From Hygrocybe punicea (taxonomy: Eukaryota; Basidiomycota; Agaricomycetes; Agaricales; Hygrophoraceae): a stretch of 64,000 nt of DNA. The notes beneath the pieces were generated by a model that saw nothing but the letters and a program-made list of their open reading frames with translations, had not been told where the DNA came from and did not search any database. This document shows positions 47,061 through 58,061 of this stretch, one piece after another. A program made the translations under genes and the position numbers. The first letter of the stretch is position 1. Each line of letters begins with the position of its first letter. The DNA is taken from NCBI GenBank assembly GCA_963556145.1, contig OY744470.1, positions 2,604,001 to 2,668,000 of the forward strand, given 5' to 3'.

Positions 47061-48277
47061 TCGCAGTCATTTCACCTCTGGAACAGATCCCGTCCTCGAT
47101 CCCGTCCTCGATCCCGCCCACTGTCATTCATTCCGTCCCCCACGTTCATTCCGGTCCTTCGTATACTCCATTCCTGTCATCATGTTCCCCATCCCTGTCC
47201 GCTCTAGTGCCTGTCGAGACCGTTGTTTGTTTACAGGTTTTGTTGTCCAGTCCCGTGTTGTTCCTGTCCGAGCCCCTTCCCAATTTATCGATGCCAGTCA
47301 TCAATTCCATCTTGCCTTCCGGTCCCGTTCCCGATTTGTCCACTCCGTTTCCTATTTCGTCCCCATTGTCTCCTCTTTCGTCCCCTCCGGTTTCCATCTA
47401 CAAACTCATGCCAGACCCGCTCCCATTTGCTCCGGATTCTCTAGATATAGACATTCCGTCCCCATTATTGCCGCCATATTGTCTCCCCTCCCAGTCTATT
47501 GAGATTCCATCCAAGTTGGTTGAGTATCCCGTACCCGTTTCTATTCCGAATCTGTTACCCCCTCCGTCCCTGTCACCCCTTGTCATTACTGCTCCTGTAT
47601 CGTTTCCGGTTCCGTCCTTGCCCAGTTGGGGCACTCTATTATCTCCGGTTCCCTCCACACCCACTTGGGGCACATTGTCGTTTCCGCCCACTTGGGGCAC
47701 CCTGTCATTTTTAGACCTGTCACGCGGTGCACCCCTTGTATGGGATTGTGTTGGTGTCGGCACTCCGGTTCTCAATTATATATTGTTCATTGTTTCCACT
47801 TTCATTTTATTTTGTCACCGTATATTGGACCTCCGCCCCCTCGACACCTTGCTCGAATTTTTGCAAGAAGCTCTTCGTCTCCTCTTGTCGTTCTGCCTCT
47901 GCTCTTTTTTCAGAAACTCTTGTGGGGATGAGGATTCATTTCTGTCTCCGATTTTTGCATTTTTGTCTTCTGTTCCGCTTTTTGTTCCCGCTCCCGTTTC
48001 TCATTTATTTATATTTTCATTTCCATTTCTAGTTCTCTTTGTTTCCTGCCCTTTCCGGTCCCATTTCGTTTCCATTGTATTCTGGTCCCGTCCTCCACCT
48101 CGACCACCAGATTCCGTTTTACTTAGCTTTCCATTTCACCATTTCCATCTATAGGTTTTATTATGCACTCCATTTTTCTCTATGTACATTGTACCGCGTT
48201 CCATTTCCCATTCTTTTCCGTTCATTTCCCTCTTATTCCCTTCTCCCTTCATCGAGTTTGGTGTCGATTAGGTCAAG
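47060..48277. other. Pyrimidine-rich segment, no gene supported
   Basis: The plus strand is rich in TCCCGTCC, TTCCGTCC and ACTTGGGGCAC(C) motifs, leaving several overlapping frames open in the same stretch. This looks like the flank of a decayed element that holds the minus-strand gene at 48278-49706, inserted into the Harbinger remnant. I found no terminal repeats or target duplication. Confidence 0.35.
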
Positions 48278-49706
48278 TTAACCAAGGATATGGGCTTGGT
48301 TCACGTGGAGTCGGTTTAGATCCTTTGTCCAACAGGTTAGCTTTGTGTGGACCTCTGCGACGTATTCAGATAGGCCATCCGCGATCGTCAAGATCTCCTG
48401 TTGGGTTTCCGTCGCCATCTTCCGCATTGCCCATATGTGATCGTTGATTCCAGCTCCGATCCGCGGGTGCTTGAATGGATTTCCTTGCCTCCCATCGTCC
48501 CGCTCCGATTCTGTATCCGGTTTGACATCGGTCAACATCCGTTTACTTGTCGACGCCTCTCCGGCCCATAGCTTGGGCTTCTTCACCGGCTTCGAAATCT
48601 TCCTCGCGACGATCTTTCTCTTTGGACTTCCTGTCTTCGCCTTCCCTTTCTGTTCCGCTTTCCCAGTTCCAGTGGCTGGTCCCTTCGTCGATAACCCGCA
48701 ACGTCATTTGAGCCTTTTGCAACGGTCACACACATACCCTTCAATTCCACAACAAACCACATTGGCGGTCACACACGCATCGCATTGCCGGATCCAGAAC
48801 GACTGCATATACTACGAATTAGTTAGGCACAACAGATATATGAGTTTGCGAGATATTACTTACTCCCGGAAGCTTTCCTTTGGTCCCGTGTCCCCGTTCC
48901 CGCTTGCGTTTGAAAATTCGTCCCCGCTATTGTACTCCCCATGAACGGTTTCATTGTCCCGGTTGACCCTTTTATCCCGGTTGACCTTTTTGTTTTTGAT
49001 CACGTTAAGTGCTTGGAGTTTTTCGTATTTTCATAGTTGTTGGTCAGACCAGGTGCCCTCCTCGTCCTCGCTTCCGTGATTGCTGGTTTGTGTGGTCTCC
49101 TCCCAGTCCCTTTCCATGGCTGCATCAGCCTCCCTTTTTGCTGCCTCTGCCACCTTCGCCCTTTCCACCTCCTCAATCCGCTTCTCTGCCTCCGCCTTCC
49201 TATTTATCTCCTCCTCGTACTGACGCAAATCCTCTGCCCGTTTTCGCTCGAGCTCCACCGCCTCCTCAACCCGTTGTCTCCTCACTTCCTCCTCCTCCTT
49301 TTCCTCCTGCAACCATGACGCTTCCTTGACTTCCCAATGCACCGCCTCTTCCTTCTTGTATTCCTCCCAGCTCCACAACCACTTCTCGACCTCCACCACC
49401 ATCTCTCTGCCCATTGAGAAGTCCCTCGGTTCCATCACATCGATTCCATTGTCCCGGATTTCTGTCAATACTGCCCTGTAGTTCCGCTGCTGGGTATCAT
49501 TAGTTCATGCCGTTTACGGGAACGGGATCTCTTACCATGGCCTGTCATCGTCTCACCACCCATTGCCGTGCCTCGTTCTCGAATCCATTGCGTACAATAT
49601 CGATTCTGGCCATGTCGACTTCTAGTAACTCAGCTACAGTGTTCTTGAAGTCTTGCCGCGTTTCCGCATTGAGAGTGTTGAGGAAATTGTCGTATTCTGT
49701 CGACAT
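48278..49706 (-). pseudogene. Coiled-coil protein with Cys cluster, decayed
   Basis: From ATG 49706 the minus strand reads MSTEYDNFLNTLNAETRQDF. After an intron (GTAAGAG...ACCCAG) come LTEIRDNGIDVMEP, VVEVEKWLWSWEEYKKEE and a long charged coiled coil (EEEEVRRQRVEEAVELERKR and on). Next are GSEDEEGTWSDQQL and a Cys cluster CDACVTANVVCCGIEGYVCD followed by RCKRLK. The tail is KPKLWAGEASTSKRMLTDVK to a stop at 48278. The Cys spacing recalls a zinc-binding DNA- or RNA-binding motif but matches no family I can name. In-frame TGA codons occur after WVVRR, SDQQL and CKRLK. Each fits a former CGA (Arg). I recall similar proteins as multi-copy, element-associated genes in Agaricomycetes, but that is memory, not shown here. 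Confidence 0.55.
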
Positions 49707-51236
49707 TTGGTGTTGGTGTTTGTTGGGTTTGCTAGGATTGTTAGGCTTGTTGAGGTTGCTGTCGAGTTTGTCGAAGTCGCGTTGAAAAGTTTTCTTGTTT
49801 GTATGTGTTGCACTGTCATGTGACCTTTATTTCCCTGTCCAGCCGTTTCGTCCACGCCGTTTTGGTAGCTCCGGATTGCCCCTCTCTGATGCTTCGATAC
49901 CCACCGGCTTCGACTCAGCTCACGTTGTACTCCTGTTTCCATCCGTTTTCGATATCGCTTCCGCTCTTTTCTTCCCACGACCCCAGATCTTCATTACTTC
50001 ATATGGATTGACCAGGGATGGTCTCAATCTGAGTCCTGACCAGATGTAGAGGCTCCAGATTGTGTGGATCCATTTCCTCTTCATATCCCACTCTGTTCCT
50101 GTCCATTACCATTCCCGTATCATCAATTCCATTCAATTCCGCTCGTTTCCATCGATTCCGCTCTGGATTCCACCTCCAGATTCATTCCTACACGCACTGC
50201 AATGTCCCTAACGACCCGGAATCAGTATGTTTCTAGTTATATATCATGTATCTTCGTTTCCCATCTCCTTGTACATAGCACCGCTCCACCTATCCTCCAC
50301 TCCACTCCACCCCTATCACTTACAGCCTTCGCTTGTAGTACATGGTTACTACAGCACAGGATCCCTCACAGTAGTATAAAAGTAGCACACTTATACTACA
50401 AACCATATAAAGACATATAGAAATACCAACACCCACGCTTTAGTTCTATTTCTGAGTCCACTCTTCGTATCATCTACACTGCTCATAGTCCTTTCCCATA
50501 CTCTCCCTCTGAGTCCGGAACCCCTGGATTCGGGTTCGATTGACTAGACTTTTCTAAAAGAAACTAAATTCCTCTGATTACTTTCTAGCTGATCACCACT
50601 TTCCATAGATTCCCATTCCAGGTCTACAATGGAACTCGCCATCACACCGCACAGCCACCTCATGCAGCCACGTCACCAGCTTCGCCCACCAAAAACCTGA
50701 CCAACCACGCCCAACCACGACACCCCACACTCCTTAGAAGACCCCCACGAGGTTGCCAAGCCAGACGATGTATCCAACAATGCTGTTGTAGTAGTGGGTA
50801 GTGCCCCACTACTACTAGTAGATCACGTGATCGTTCTGTAGGATTACATGATGTCTTAGATAGACTATGAGACTTCAGCTTGTCACACCACCCCGATACC
50901 ACTGAGGCACCAGTAGGGACCCCTAGTCCCTACTACACCGTCATGCAGCCAGGCACGCCCTCGATACCACCATCCCCATTTTCAATCTTCCTTTTTTTAT
51001 TCAAACAATTACTGGCTCACTACTGAATACACAGATGCTCAAGACCCCTGCATTCGTACAGCGGCCCCACGAGCCACTCCATCACTTACCCCGTCTTCGG
51101 CATCTCCGTTTTCACGCCCACCCATCCGTTGCCACGTCGCCCAACCGCCACGTCACCAAGTCGACTGGTACACCTTGCCCACATTGGTACCTTCTTCCTC
51201 GATCCCATGGGCCCAGCACAACATGCCCGCGTCCAC
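49707..51236. other. Repeat-derived spacer; short TIR element at 50787-50937
   Basis: No gene is supported. From 50787 to 50937 a 151-bp segment begins TGTAGTAGTGGG and ends GTCCCTACTACA, with an internal hairpin (GTAGTGGG...CCCACTAC). It could be a MITE or a very short LTR, but I see no target duplication. From about 50333 to 50475 another TGTAG...CTACA-bounded stretch contains TAGTATAAAAGTAGCAC and may be LTR-derived. Confidence 0.3.
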
Positions 51237-51623
51237 TAGTGTTGCCACGACTATAGTTGGTCACTTTTCTTTTCTCTGCTCTACTGCCTTCAATAAAATA
51301 CATAAAAATATAAAGAAAATTTCGAGGGGTAGCCTCTACATAGGTCTTGAGTTAGTACACTTAAACCTTTCTGTAATATGTAACCCATCATTGGATAAGT
51401 GACCAACTATGGTTTTTAGTCGCGACTATGTTAGTCGCGACTAAAAACCATAGTTGGTCACTTATCCAATGATGGGTTACATATTACAGAAAGGTTTAAG
51501 TGTACTAACTCAAGACCTATGTAGAGGCTACCCCTCGAAATTTTCTTTATATTTTTATGTATTTTATTGAAGGCAGTAGAGCAGAGAAAAGAAAAGTGAC
51601 CAACTATAGTCGTGGCAACACTA
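51237..51623. mobile_element. Palindromic hAT-like element, 387 bp, TSD GCGTCCAC
   Basis: The whole element is a near-perfect inverted repeat. TAGTGTTGCCACGACTATAG at the left is mirrored at the right, the arms run about 190 bp each, and the centre is built on AGTCGCGACTA. It is flanked by the perfect 8-bp duplication GCGTCCAC (51229-51236, 51624-51631). The termini are the same as at 46380. It can form a long hairpin as single strand or RNA. Symmetry this good implies recent origin or gene conversion. Confidence 0.93.
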
Positions 51624-51631
51624 GCGTCCAC

Positions 51632-52309
51632 TCCCTCGCACCTGCCATCTCCATACTAACCCAACAGCCTGCACCTGTGCGAACGACGCGTCCAAACCCA
51701 CCCAACGAAACGCAACAACGGGCTACCCACGCGAGAAGCTGCGGACCCCACGTTAACTCGCTTTATGGCCCCGCACACCTGTTTCCAGCACCATCGACCA
51801 TCCCTGCACATCCACAGGCCATCCCAAAGCGACCGACACACCCTGGCCCTCCATACCCCACCTCCACACATGCAACCCCACATCCCACACCCCTACACGT
51901 TCATGCACTACTGCGAGGACCCATCCAAGTGATACAGCCACCCCCATCCACGTGCCGAGCAATGCCAGCCCATTCACAACACCCCCATGGCCATGGCCCC
52001 ACCCAAACGGCGTACCATGACGACCACACCCCAAATGGACTTGTTCGCGCCCCCGCCCATGCATCGTACAGCGACCATATGCCCCCCCGCATCCCAACCA
52101 CCCATTCACTGTCTCCATGCCATCTTTTCCCACATCCCTTTCCACGTTCAACTGCCATTTTTCCATTTTTTAGCACATTTTCCCAGTTTTATTCTCACCT
52201 AGTGGAGGACTCCTCGTTCTTATACCCCCACAGAGTAGACTAGTTCCTTCTTCTTTCTCTGGTTTGCTCTTTTTGCCTTTGCCGTTCCCTTTGCTTCGTC
52301 TTTCCCTTT
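51632..52309. other. Proline-rich open frames, no gene supported
   Basis: The sequence is CCCAC/ACCCC-biased, so open frames occur on both strands. No family feature is seen. The flanks of the palindromic element join into the same kind of sequence. Confidence 0.35.
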
Positions 52310-52317
52310 GTTGTTTT

Positions 52318-53696
52318 TAGTGTTGCTGTAGTTCGGTTCCGAACCTAGCCAAACCCGGTTCAAACCCTGAACTGAACCCTAGGTTCAGTCTAAGTTCAGC
52401 CAAGTGCTGAACCGGACCGCGGGTTCAGTTCCGGGTTTCGAGGCCTGCCGGATTTCCTGAACGGCTCCAAACCGCGTCCAAACCGCGAATGCGGATATTT
52501 TTGAGGTATTTATTTCATTTGTTTTTCATATTTCTTTACTTACTTTTTCGTGATAAAAAGTATCATGTGACCATTACACGTAGGTTTTCCTCACCAACAC
52601 CGCAACAATGCAAGGCCAATGAACGTGACACAATGTCACGTTCATGAACTTTACTAATATTATCTGCCACAGGCAACTTGACCACGACCACATCGCGAGC
52701 ACACGACCCGGCACAACATGCATCCCAACGCCAATGCAATGCCAACGGACGCAACACCACCACCACCACCACCACCACCACCACCAGCGGTGGCAACGGC
52801 AATGGCATCAACGACGACGGCAACGGCCATCAGCAGCGCCGGCAGCAGCAGAAGCACCTGCAACAGCAGCAGCAACGCTGGCAACAGCAGCAACGCCAGC
52901 AACAGCAGCAACGCCAGCAGCAGCAGCTGTGGCAGCAACACCACCACGACCATACCACCACCCGAAGAGGACAACAGCAGCAGTGCCGGCAGCAGCAGCT
53001 GCTGCTGCTGCTGCACCAAGCCATCCAATGCCAACGGACACGGGACAGCCGCAACACCACCACCACCAGCGGTGGCAAGGCAACAACGACGGCGATGGCC
53101 AGCAGCAGTGGCAGCAGCAACAGTGGCAGCGGCAGCGGCGACAACAGCGGTGACAACAGCAGCAGCGGCAGCAGCAACGGCGACAGCAGCAGCAGCAGCA
53201 GCAACAGCGGCAGCAGCAGTGGCAACAACAGCGGCAACAACAGCAGCAACAACAGCGGCAGCGGCAGCAGCAACGGTGACAGCAGCAGCAGCAGCAGCAG
53301 CCGTGGCAGCAACACCACCACAACCATACCACCGCCCCGATGAGGACAACGGTTGGCAGCAGCAGCGCCAGCAATGCCACGCAGGGACCACGGGACAAGA
53401 CCCCCCGTCCCTCCACATCCCTTGGGGACACTGGAGGGCTCCCCCACACCCATCTACCTCGCAAAGTGCAGCGCCATATCTATTGATACGTGCCTGCCAT
53501 TCGCGAGGAGAACGGACGGGGTGAGCCCACCTCGGTCTGGGTTTCAGACCGCGTCTGAACCCAGACCAAACGCGAAGAGATGGTTCGACGCCGTCTGGGT
53601 CCAGGTTTGGCCATGCGCCAAACCGGACCCGAAGTTCAGTTCGTGGTTCCGCCAAAAAGGGTTGGAACTGGACTGAACTGAACTTCGGCAACACTA
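52318..53696. mobile_element. hAT-like element with trinucleotide core, TSD GTTGTTTT
   Basis: It begins TAGTGTTGC and ends GCAACACTA, flanked by the perfect 8-bp duplication GTTGTTTT (52310-52317, 53697-53704). Total length is 1379 bp. Subterminal regions on both sides carry many GGTTCAG/TGAACC and AAACCGG motifs. The core (about 52750-53335) is a CAG/CAA/CCA/GGC trinucleotide array that leaves five or six frames open, so encoded poly-Gln, Ala, Ser or Leu frames are not evidence of protein. No transposase is seen, so it is non-autonomous. Confidence 0.9.
52745..53335. repeat. CAG/CAA/CCA imperfect trinucleotide array
   Basis: A long, interrupted array, including a (CAC)n block near 52760-52790 and CAGCAGCAG runs throughout. 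It lies entirely inside the TAGTGTTGC-ended element. Confidence 0.9.
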
Positions 53697-53704
53697 GTTG
53701 TTTT

Positions 53705-55590
53705 GTTTCTCTTTTGTTAGCAATGAGGGCGTCGCTACAGAGGAGGGGGGGCACTTGTAGTAGTTGTGCCTGGCATGTCACGTGACCTTTTCCTTAGTCA
53801 GTAGCAGTTCCCGATGTGGCAATCAGTTGATCTTGTCCCATCCTATCCCATTCCAACTGATTCCCTGTCTGATTCCGTGAGCACCCTCAGACCCACTCCA
53901 CCGGCCCAGGTACATATCCCAATTCTACTCCCATTGACATTGACTATTTCTGTGCTGCCACCATACCTCCTGAACATGCCCTGATGTGTCAACTGATGCA
54001 TAGATGTCATTGGCGAGGTAACCGGCACCAAGAAAGACAATGGGAGTGTGGGTGTAGCCCATGCTCCCATTTCTGGGGCTCAAGACTCAACCCAGGCCCC
54101 CCACATACTGGTCTGCAATGGGCCAGAGCACCTGAAGACAACCATCCCATCCACCGGTGTTGCGTCAATTGATGCATGTCTAGTGTTGCAAGGTCAAAGG
54201 TGTTGTTAGCGGTGTGCAAGCAACTCTGGACGGAATGGAGTTTGTCAGAGGACCGGAGGTGCGAACTCTCAAAGTAGTTTAGCTACTTCCTTAAGTCGTA
54301 CTGAGTAGGCACTAAGCGGACAGAGCGGAGTTAGTCCAGAGACTCAGACTAAAGACGGAGACTGATAGTGAGCTCAAGGCAAAGCCTTAAGTTTGAGGAT
54401 GAGGGGTACTCAAGTTGATTTTCAGAATGGAGTTACAGGACATTGTAGTTCTAACTTATATACTTGGTAAACTAATTGTTATGTCCTTAGTAATGTAGAG
54501 ATAATAAGTACTCCGGAAGGGGAACCAGAGTTTGGAGAAAGATAAAAGGAATAAAAGGTTGCTACATACAGTAACAAGTAAACAAAGGGGAGGAATGGAT
54601 AGGAGTCCGGAGAAATGGAGATGAAGAAGAATAGAGTGTAACAAAGGAAAGGAACAATAACGTACATGAGAGGATAAGATAAGATAAAGGGGCAGAGAAG
54701 TCCAGAGAGATGCATGGATATAACAGGTGTGCATGTCTGTAGTCAGGGAGACCCATGGGTTACCCACTACAGGTAGGAAAACAAGACCTGGCACAAAACC
54801 CATACCTGCAGTGATGGGTATGGGTATTCACAGGTACAGGTACATATGGGTATCCCCAAAAGTACACAGGGGTTACCCATGCAATACACTACACACAACT
54901 TGACAGCAGCACTGATGTGGACCACAAAAATGATGAGGGAGGTGTTGGGGACATCTGAGATGATGTCCCCAATCGGCTTTATTGGTGGTGGAATGTGGGG
55001 AGGGCCATGGGGGGCCTTAATTGTGCAGGTGAGTACCCACCCCCTCCTGCTTTTCCTCCCACTTATTGACCCCTTTCTTCCACTCATTCAGGGCTGGGAA
55101 CCCTCCTCCAACCCTCACCTTGCCCTTTCTCCCATCCACCTTGCTTTCCTGCCCCTTTCCCACCACCCATTTCCACCCCACACTCTCAGCACCCTTTCCC
55201 TCACCATCCAGCACCCTCCCCCATAAAATGTAGACCAATAGCAATGCCTCTGCGAAGGTGAGTGCCCACCAGTTGGTCGGCAGCACCTAGGTATTCCTAC
55301 TTTTTTTTCTTCTTTTTTTTTCATGTATATTAGTCCACAGCATGTAGAAGCACAAATATATTATATGTATGAGAAAAGACAGTGGGATGGTGAATAAGTG
55401 AAGGTGAGGCCATGGAAATGGTGATGGCCAAACAGGTTGCTGTATATAGGACATTACTACTATAATGCTTATTCAGAGCCAAGTCTATCTAGTTGGTGAT
55501 GCAGAAATTTTCATTCTAACTAGTTTGGCATGTGTAACACTATGTTCACACTGGAAATAAACAATCTCAGCTGTACTGAAAACTGGACCA
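53705..55590. other. Decayed repeats; unpaired TAGTGTTGC end at 54181
   Basis: No gene is supported. TAGTGTTGCAAGG at 54181 resembles the left end of the hAT-like family but has no right partner in range. From 54750 to 54885 GGGTA/TACCC motifs cluster (GTGATGGGTATGGGTATT, GGTACAGGTACATATGGG), similar in style to 63145-63235. The region 55020-55240 is C/T-rich. CpG dinucleotides become scarce from about here. Confidence 0.3.
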
Positions 55591-56097
55591 AAACTAATAG
55601 TCTCAATAAACTAGCTAGCCAAGCTCAAATGGGAATGAAGATCATTAGATTAGGAGGTCCTGAAACTAATATGTAAACTAATGAAATCAGTATTGTTTTC
55701 AGAGGTACTAACATCAATACCTAAACTAAACAATTCAGGTAACCTGAAATTGTAACTGAAATATTTGTGTTTGGGACTATTTTCAGGATATTCATAACTA
55801 TTGTTTTCAGTGGTGTCCTGAAAACTCAATAGGAAACCTTAGATTTCATGGTGCCCAATCTCATAAAAATAATGCCTTCAGGGCTTCTGAAATCTAAGGT
55901 TTCCTATTGAGTTTCTGGACACTGCAAAAAAACAATGGTTTTGGATATCCTGAAAATAGTCCTGAAAACAAATATTTCGGTTACCATTTCAGGTTACCTG
56001 AATTGTTTAGTTTAGGTATTGATTTTAGGACTTCCTAATCTAATGATTATCATTCCCATTTGAGCTTGGCTAGCTATTTTATTGAAACTATTAGTTT
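55591..56097. repeat. Imperfect foldback repeat, about 507 bp
   Basis: The left arm begins AAACTAATAG(T) and includes TAGCTAGCCAAGCTC followed by AAATGGGAATGA. The right arm mirrors it down to CTATTAGTTT. The centre lies near 55840. Arms differ by scattered substitutions and small indels, so it is old. It ends about 100 bp before the Harbinger-related segment at 56196. No target duplication was identified. Confidence 0.75.
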
Positions 56098-56195
56098 CGA
56101 AATTGGGATTATGACGTTGGCTGAAGTTGCAATCTGAATCAAGCTATGTAGTGCGATAGCAGTAACGAGAACGTTCAACCTTGATTTCATTAGGT

Positions 56196-56383
56196 GGTTT
56201 CAAAATGACCTGGAGGTTTTGCTGGAGGAACCTCGGTTAAGGCTCCAGTAGGCTTGTGACATCAGCCATGCGCAGATAACTCCAATATATTGATATTTAA
56301 TTTTACTTTACCAATACGGTGCTGTCAAGCCTGAGCGCTGAGCCTTGTTGTGTATATCCTGGCACATCCCGTCCATCCAAGCA
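56196..56383 (+). repeat. Shared 5' segment of Harbinger element 2
   Basis: Second copy of 44877-45070. After CCGTCCATCCAAGC the two sequences part: copy 1 continues into the Myb-like gene, while this copy goes straight into transposase sequence. Confidence 0.8.
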
Positions 56384-56411
56384 ACTTTACGGGGTGTTTG
56401 CTGTCTGATTC

Positions 56412-58009
56412 ATGCCTCAGCTCCCTAATTCACGCCCACCTCGTCCTCCTCGAATTCGCATAACTGCACGAGATCGCCTACATGATGCCCTTGATGCTCA
56501 ATTTATGCAGACAAGTCTCCAGCTTTTCCACTTGGCGATGTTTGATACAGACCAGGATACAGATGATGAACAGGATATAGAAAGTGATGTGCCTCCTCAT
56601 TCATATGAACCGATGTCATCATCCCCACCATCACACATTTTGAGCAGTCCAATTTCTTTATTCCGACCAGTCTCCCCATTCTCGGATGATTCAACACTAC
56701 ATTATCAAGATAGCTCTCTTGCTCCCGATCAAGACAAATCCAGTGAAGAGCATCTCCTGGACATTCTATATAAAAGATTCAAAGCACTCCATGACGACAT
56801 TTCTACCACTCGTTACCTTTCCCCTCGCATATTGATCCCCCACAAATCCCAACTGCCGCTTCTGTGGTGGTACAAGGACCACAGCCCACTTCGCTTCAGA
56901 AGGAAAGTGCGAGTCAGCCCTGGGACATTTGATTATCTCCTTTCGATCATTCAATATGATGACGTTTTTCGAACCAATTCAATTCGTGTGCCAGTCCCTG
57001 TCGAGGTCCAACTTGCTGCTTTCCTCTTTTGCCTTGGCCATTATGGTAATGCAGCTGGCCTTGACGACATCGCCGAATGGGCGGGTATCTCAGCTGGTTC
57101 CGTTGTCAACTCCACAAAGCGATGTATGTTAGCATTCATCAGGCATCACGATGTTGCCATGGCCGCCCCTTCACGCGATGAGATCTCTCTCCCGAAAGAT
57201 TGGAGCGAGAAAAAGGTCGTTCAGGAGTGGTGAAATGGTTGGCTTGCGGCCGATGGTACCACATTTCCCCTTTTCCAAAAACCGGGCCTCCATGGAGAGG
57301 CTTGGTTTGACAAATCTTCACGGTACTCTATGAACGGCCAGTTTGTCAATCTTCTCCATAATCTTCGCATCGTCGATTACTCCCTTGGCCACACCAGTAG
57401 CACTCACGACTCCTTTGCCTTCCAAGCACACGCATCGCAAACAATCCATTTGATTTCCTGAATAGCGGTGAATGGATATGGGCCAATTCAGTGTACCCAA
57501 CAAGGCTTTGGTGCGTTCCACCGTTCAAAAAACCAAGGAATGGCGAACTTTCACGTGATCAAAAATACTTCAACTATCAATTATCTACCATTCGTATTTG
57601 GGCAGAGCACACCATCGGCCTACTCAAAGGAAGATTCCAGTCGCTCAAAGAGCTTCGCATTCAGATTGGCTCACATCAACTGCACAGATGGGCAATCTTG
57701 TGGGTTAGATGCTGCGTAATTCTTCACAACCTAATTATCCTCTTTGAGGATTGAAATGACCACCGCTTCGATGCCAGGGATGCACATGGGGATGAGACTA
57801 ACATGGAGTGGAGGGACAGCTGTATCACAACAGGTATTCGTGGTGAAAGCGATAGCACGGAGCTAGATGAGGAGGAGTATGACATGGATGATAATACGAT
57901 CGACACCGAGGACACAGATGACGAGGTAGTTCCAGAAATTGCTCAGGAGGGGGCTTTTTTTCATTTACGATTACAGGAGATGCTACTATCCGGCAGTGCA
58001 AATGTATAA
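56412..58009 (+). pseudogene. PIF/Harbinger DDE transposase, decayed
   Basis: The reading starts MPQLPNSRPPRPPRIRITAR (ATG 56412). It then gives LLWWYKDHSPLRFRRKVRVS, FLFCLGHYGNAAGLDDIAEW and AGISAGSVVNSTKRCMLAFI. The catalytic core (DDE_Tnp_4 type) is still recognisable: ADGTTFPLFQKPGLHGEAWF (first Asp), LRIVDYSLGHTSSTHDSFAF (second Asp) and TIRIWAEHTIGLLKGRFQSL (Glu). It ends RWAILWVRCCVILHNLI. Lesions are a TGA after KKVVQEW near 57231 and a 1-nt frameshift near 57432, before NPFDFLNSGEWIWA. A TGA near 57752 precedes an acidic tail (TELDEEEYDMDD) ending at 58009. It cannot encode active transposase. Confidence 0.82.
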
Positions 58010-58061
58010 TTTTTTTTTCTTGGACTAACAAAATTTGCTACGATGAAAAAATTGAAAATCT

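Noticed and set aside
46979..48154. 391-residue plus-strand open frame
   Set aside because: Only the first 20 or so residues belong to the Myb-like coiled coil; the rest is pyrimidine-rich DNA with all frames open.
52660..53781. Poly-Gln, poly-Ala, poly-Ser and poly-Leu open frames
   Set aside because: They are all translations of one trinucleotide array inside a non-autonomous element, with no conserved flanking domain.
54479..54803. Hydrophobic minus-strand frames (LSYPLMYVIVPFLCY type)
   Set aside because: They are interrupted in all frames, have no splice-supported extension, and lie in repeat-derived AT-rich sequence.
56390..56411. GGGGTGTTTGCTG as a Harbinger terminal inverted repeat
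   Set aside because: It resembles PIF/Harbinger ends, but no inverse copy follows the transposase, and the homology to element 1 extends upstream of it.
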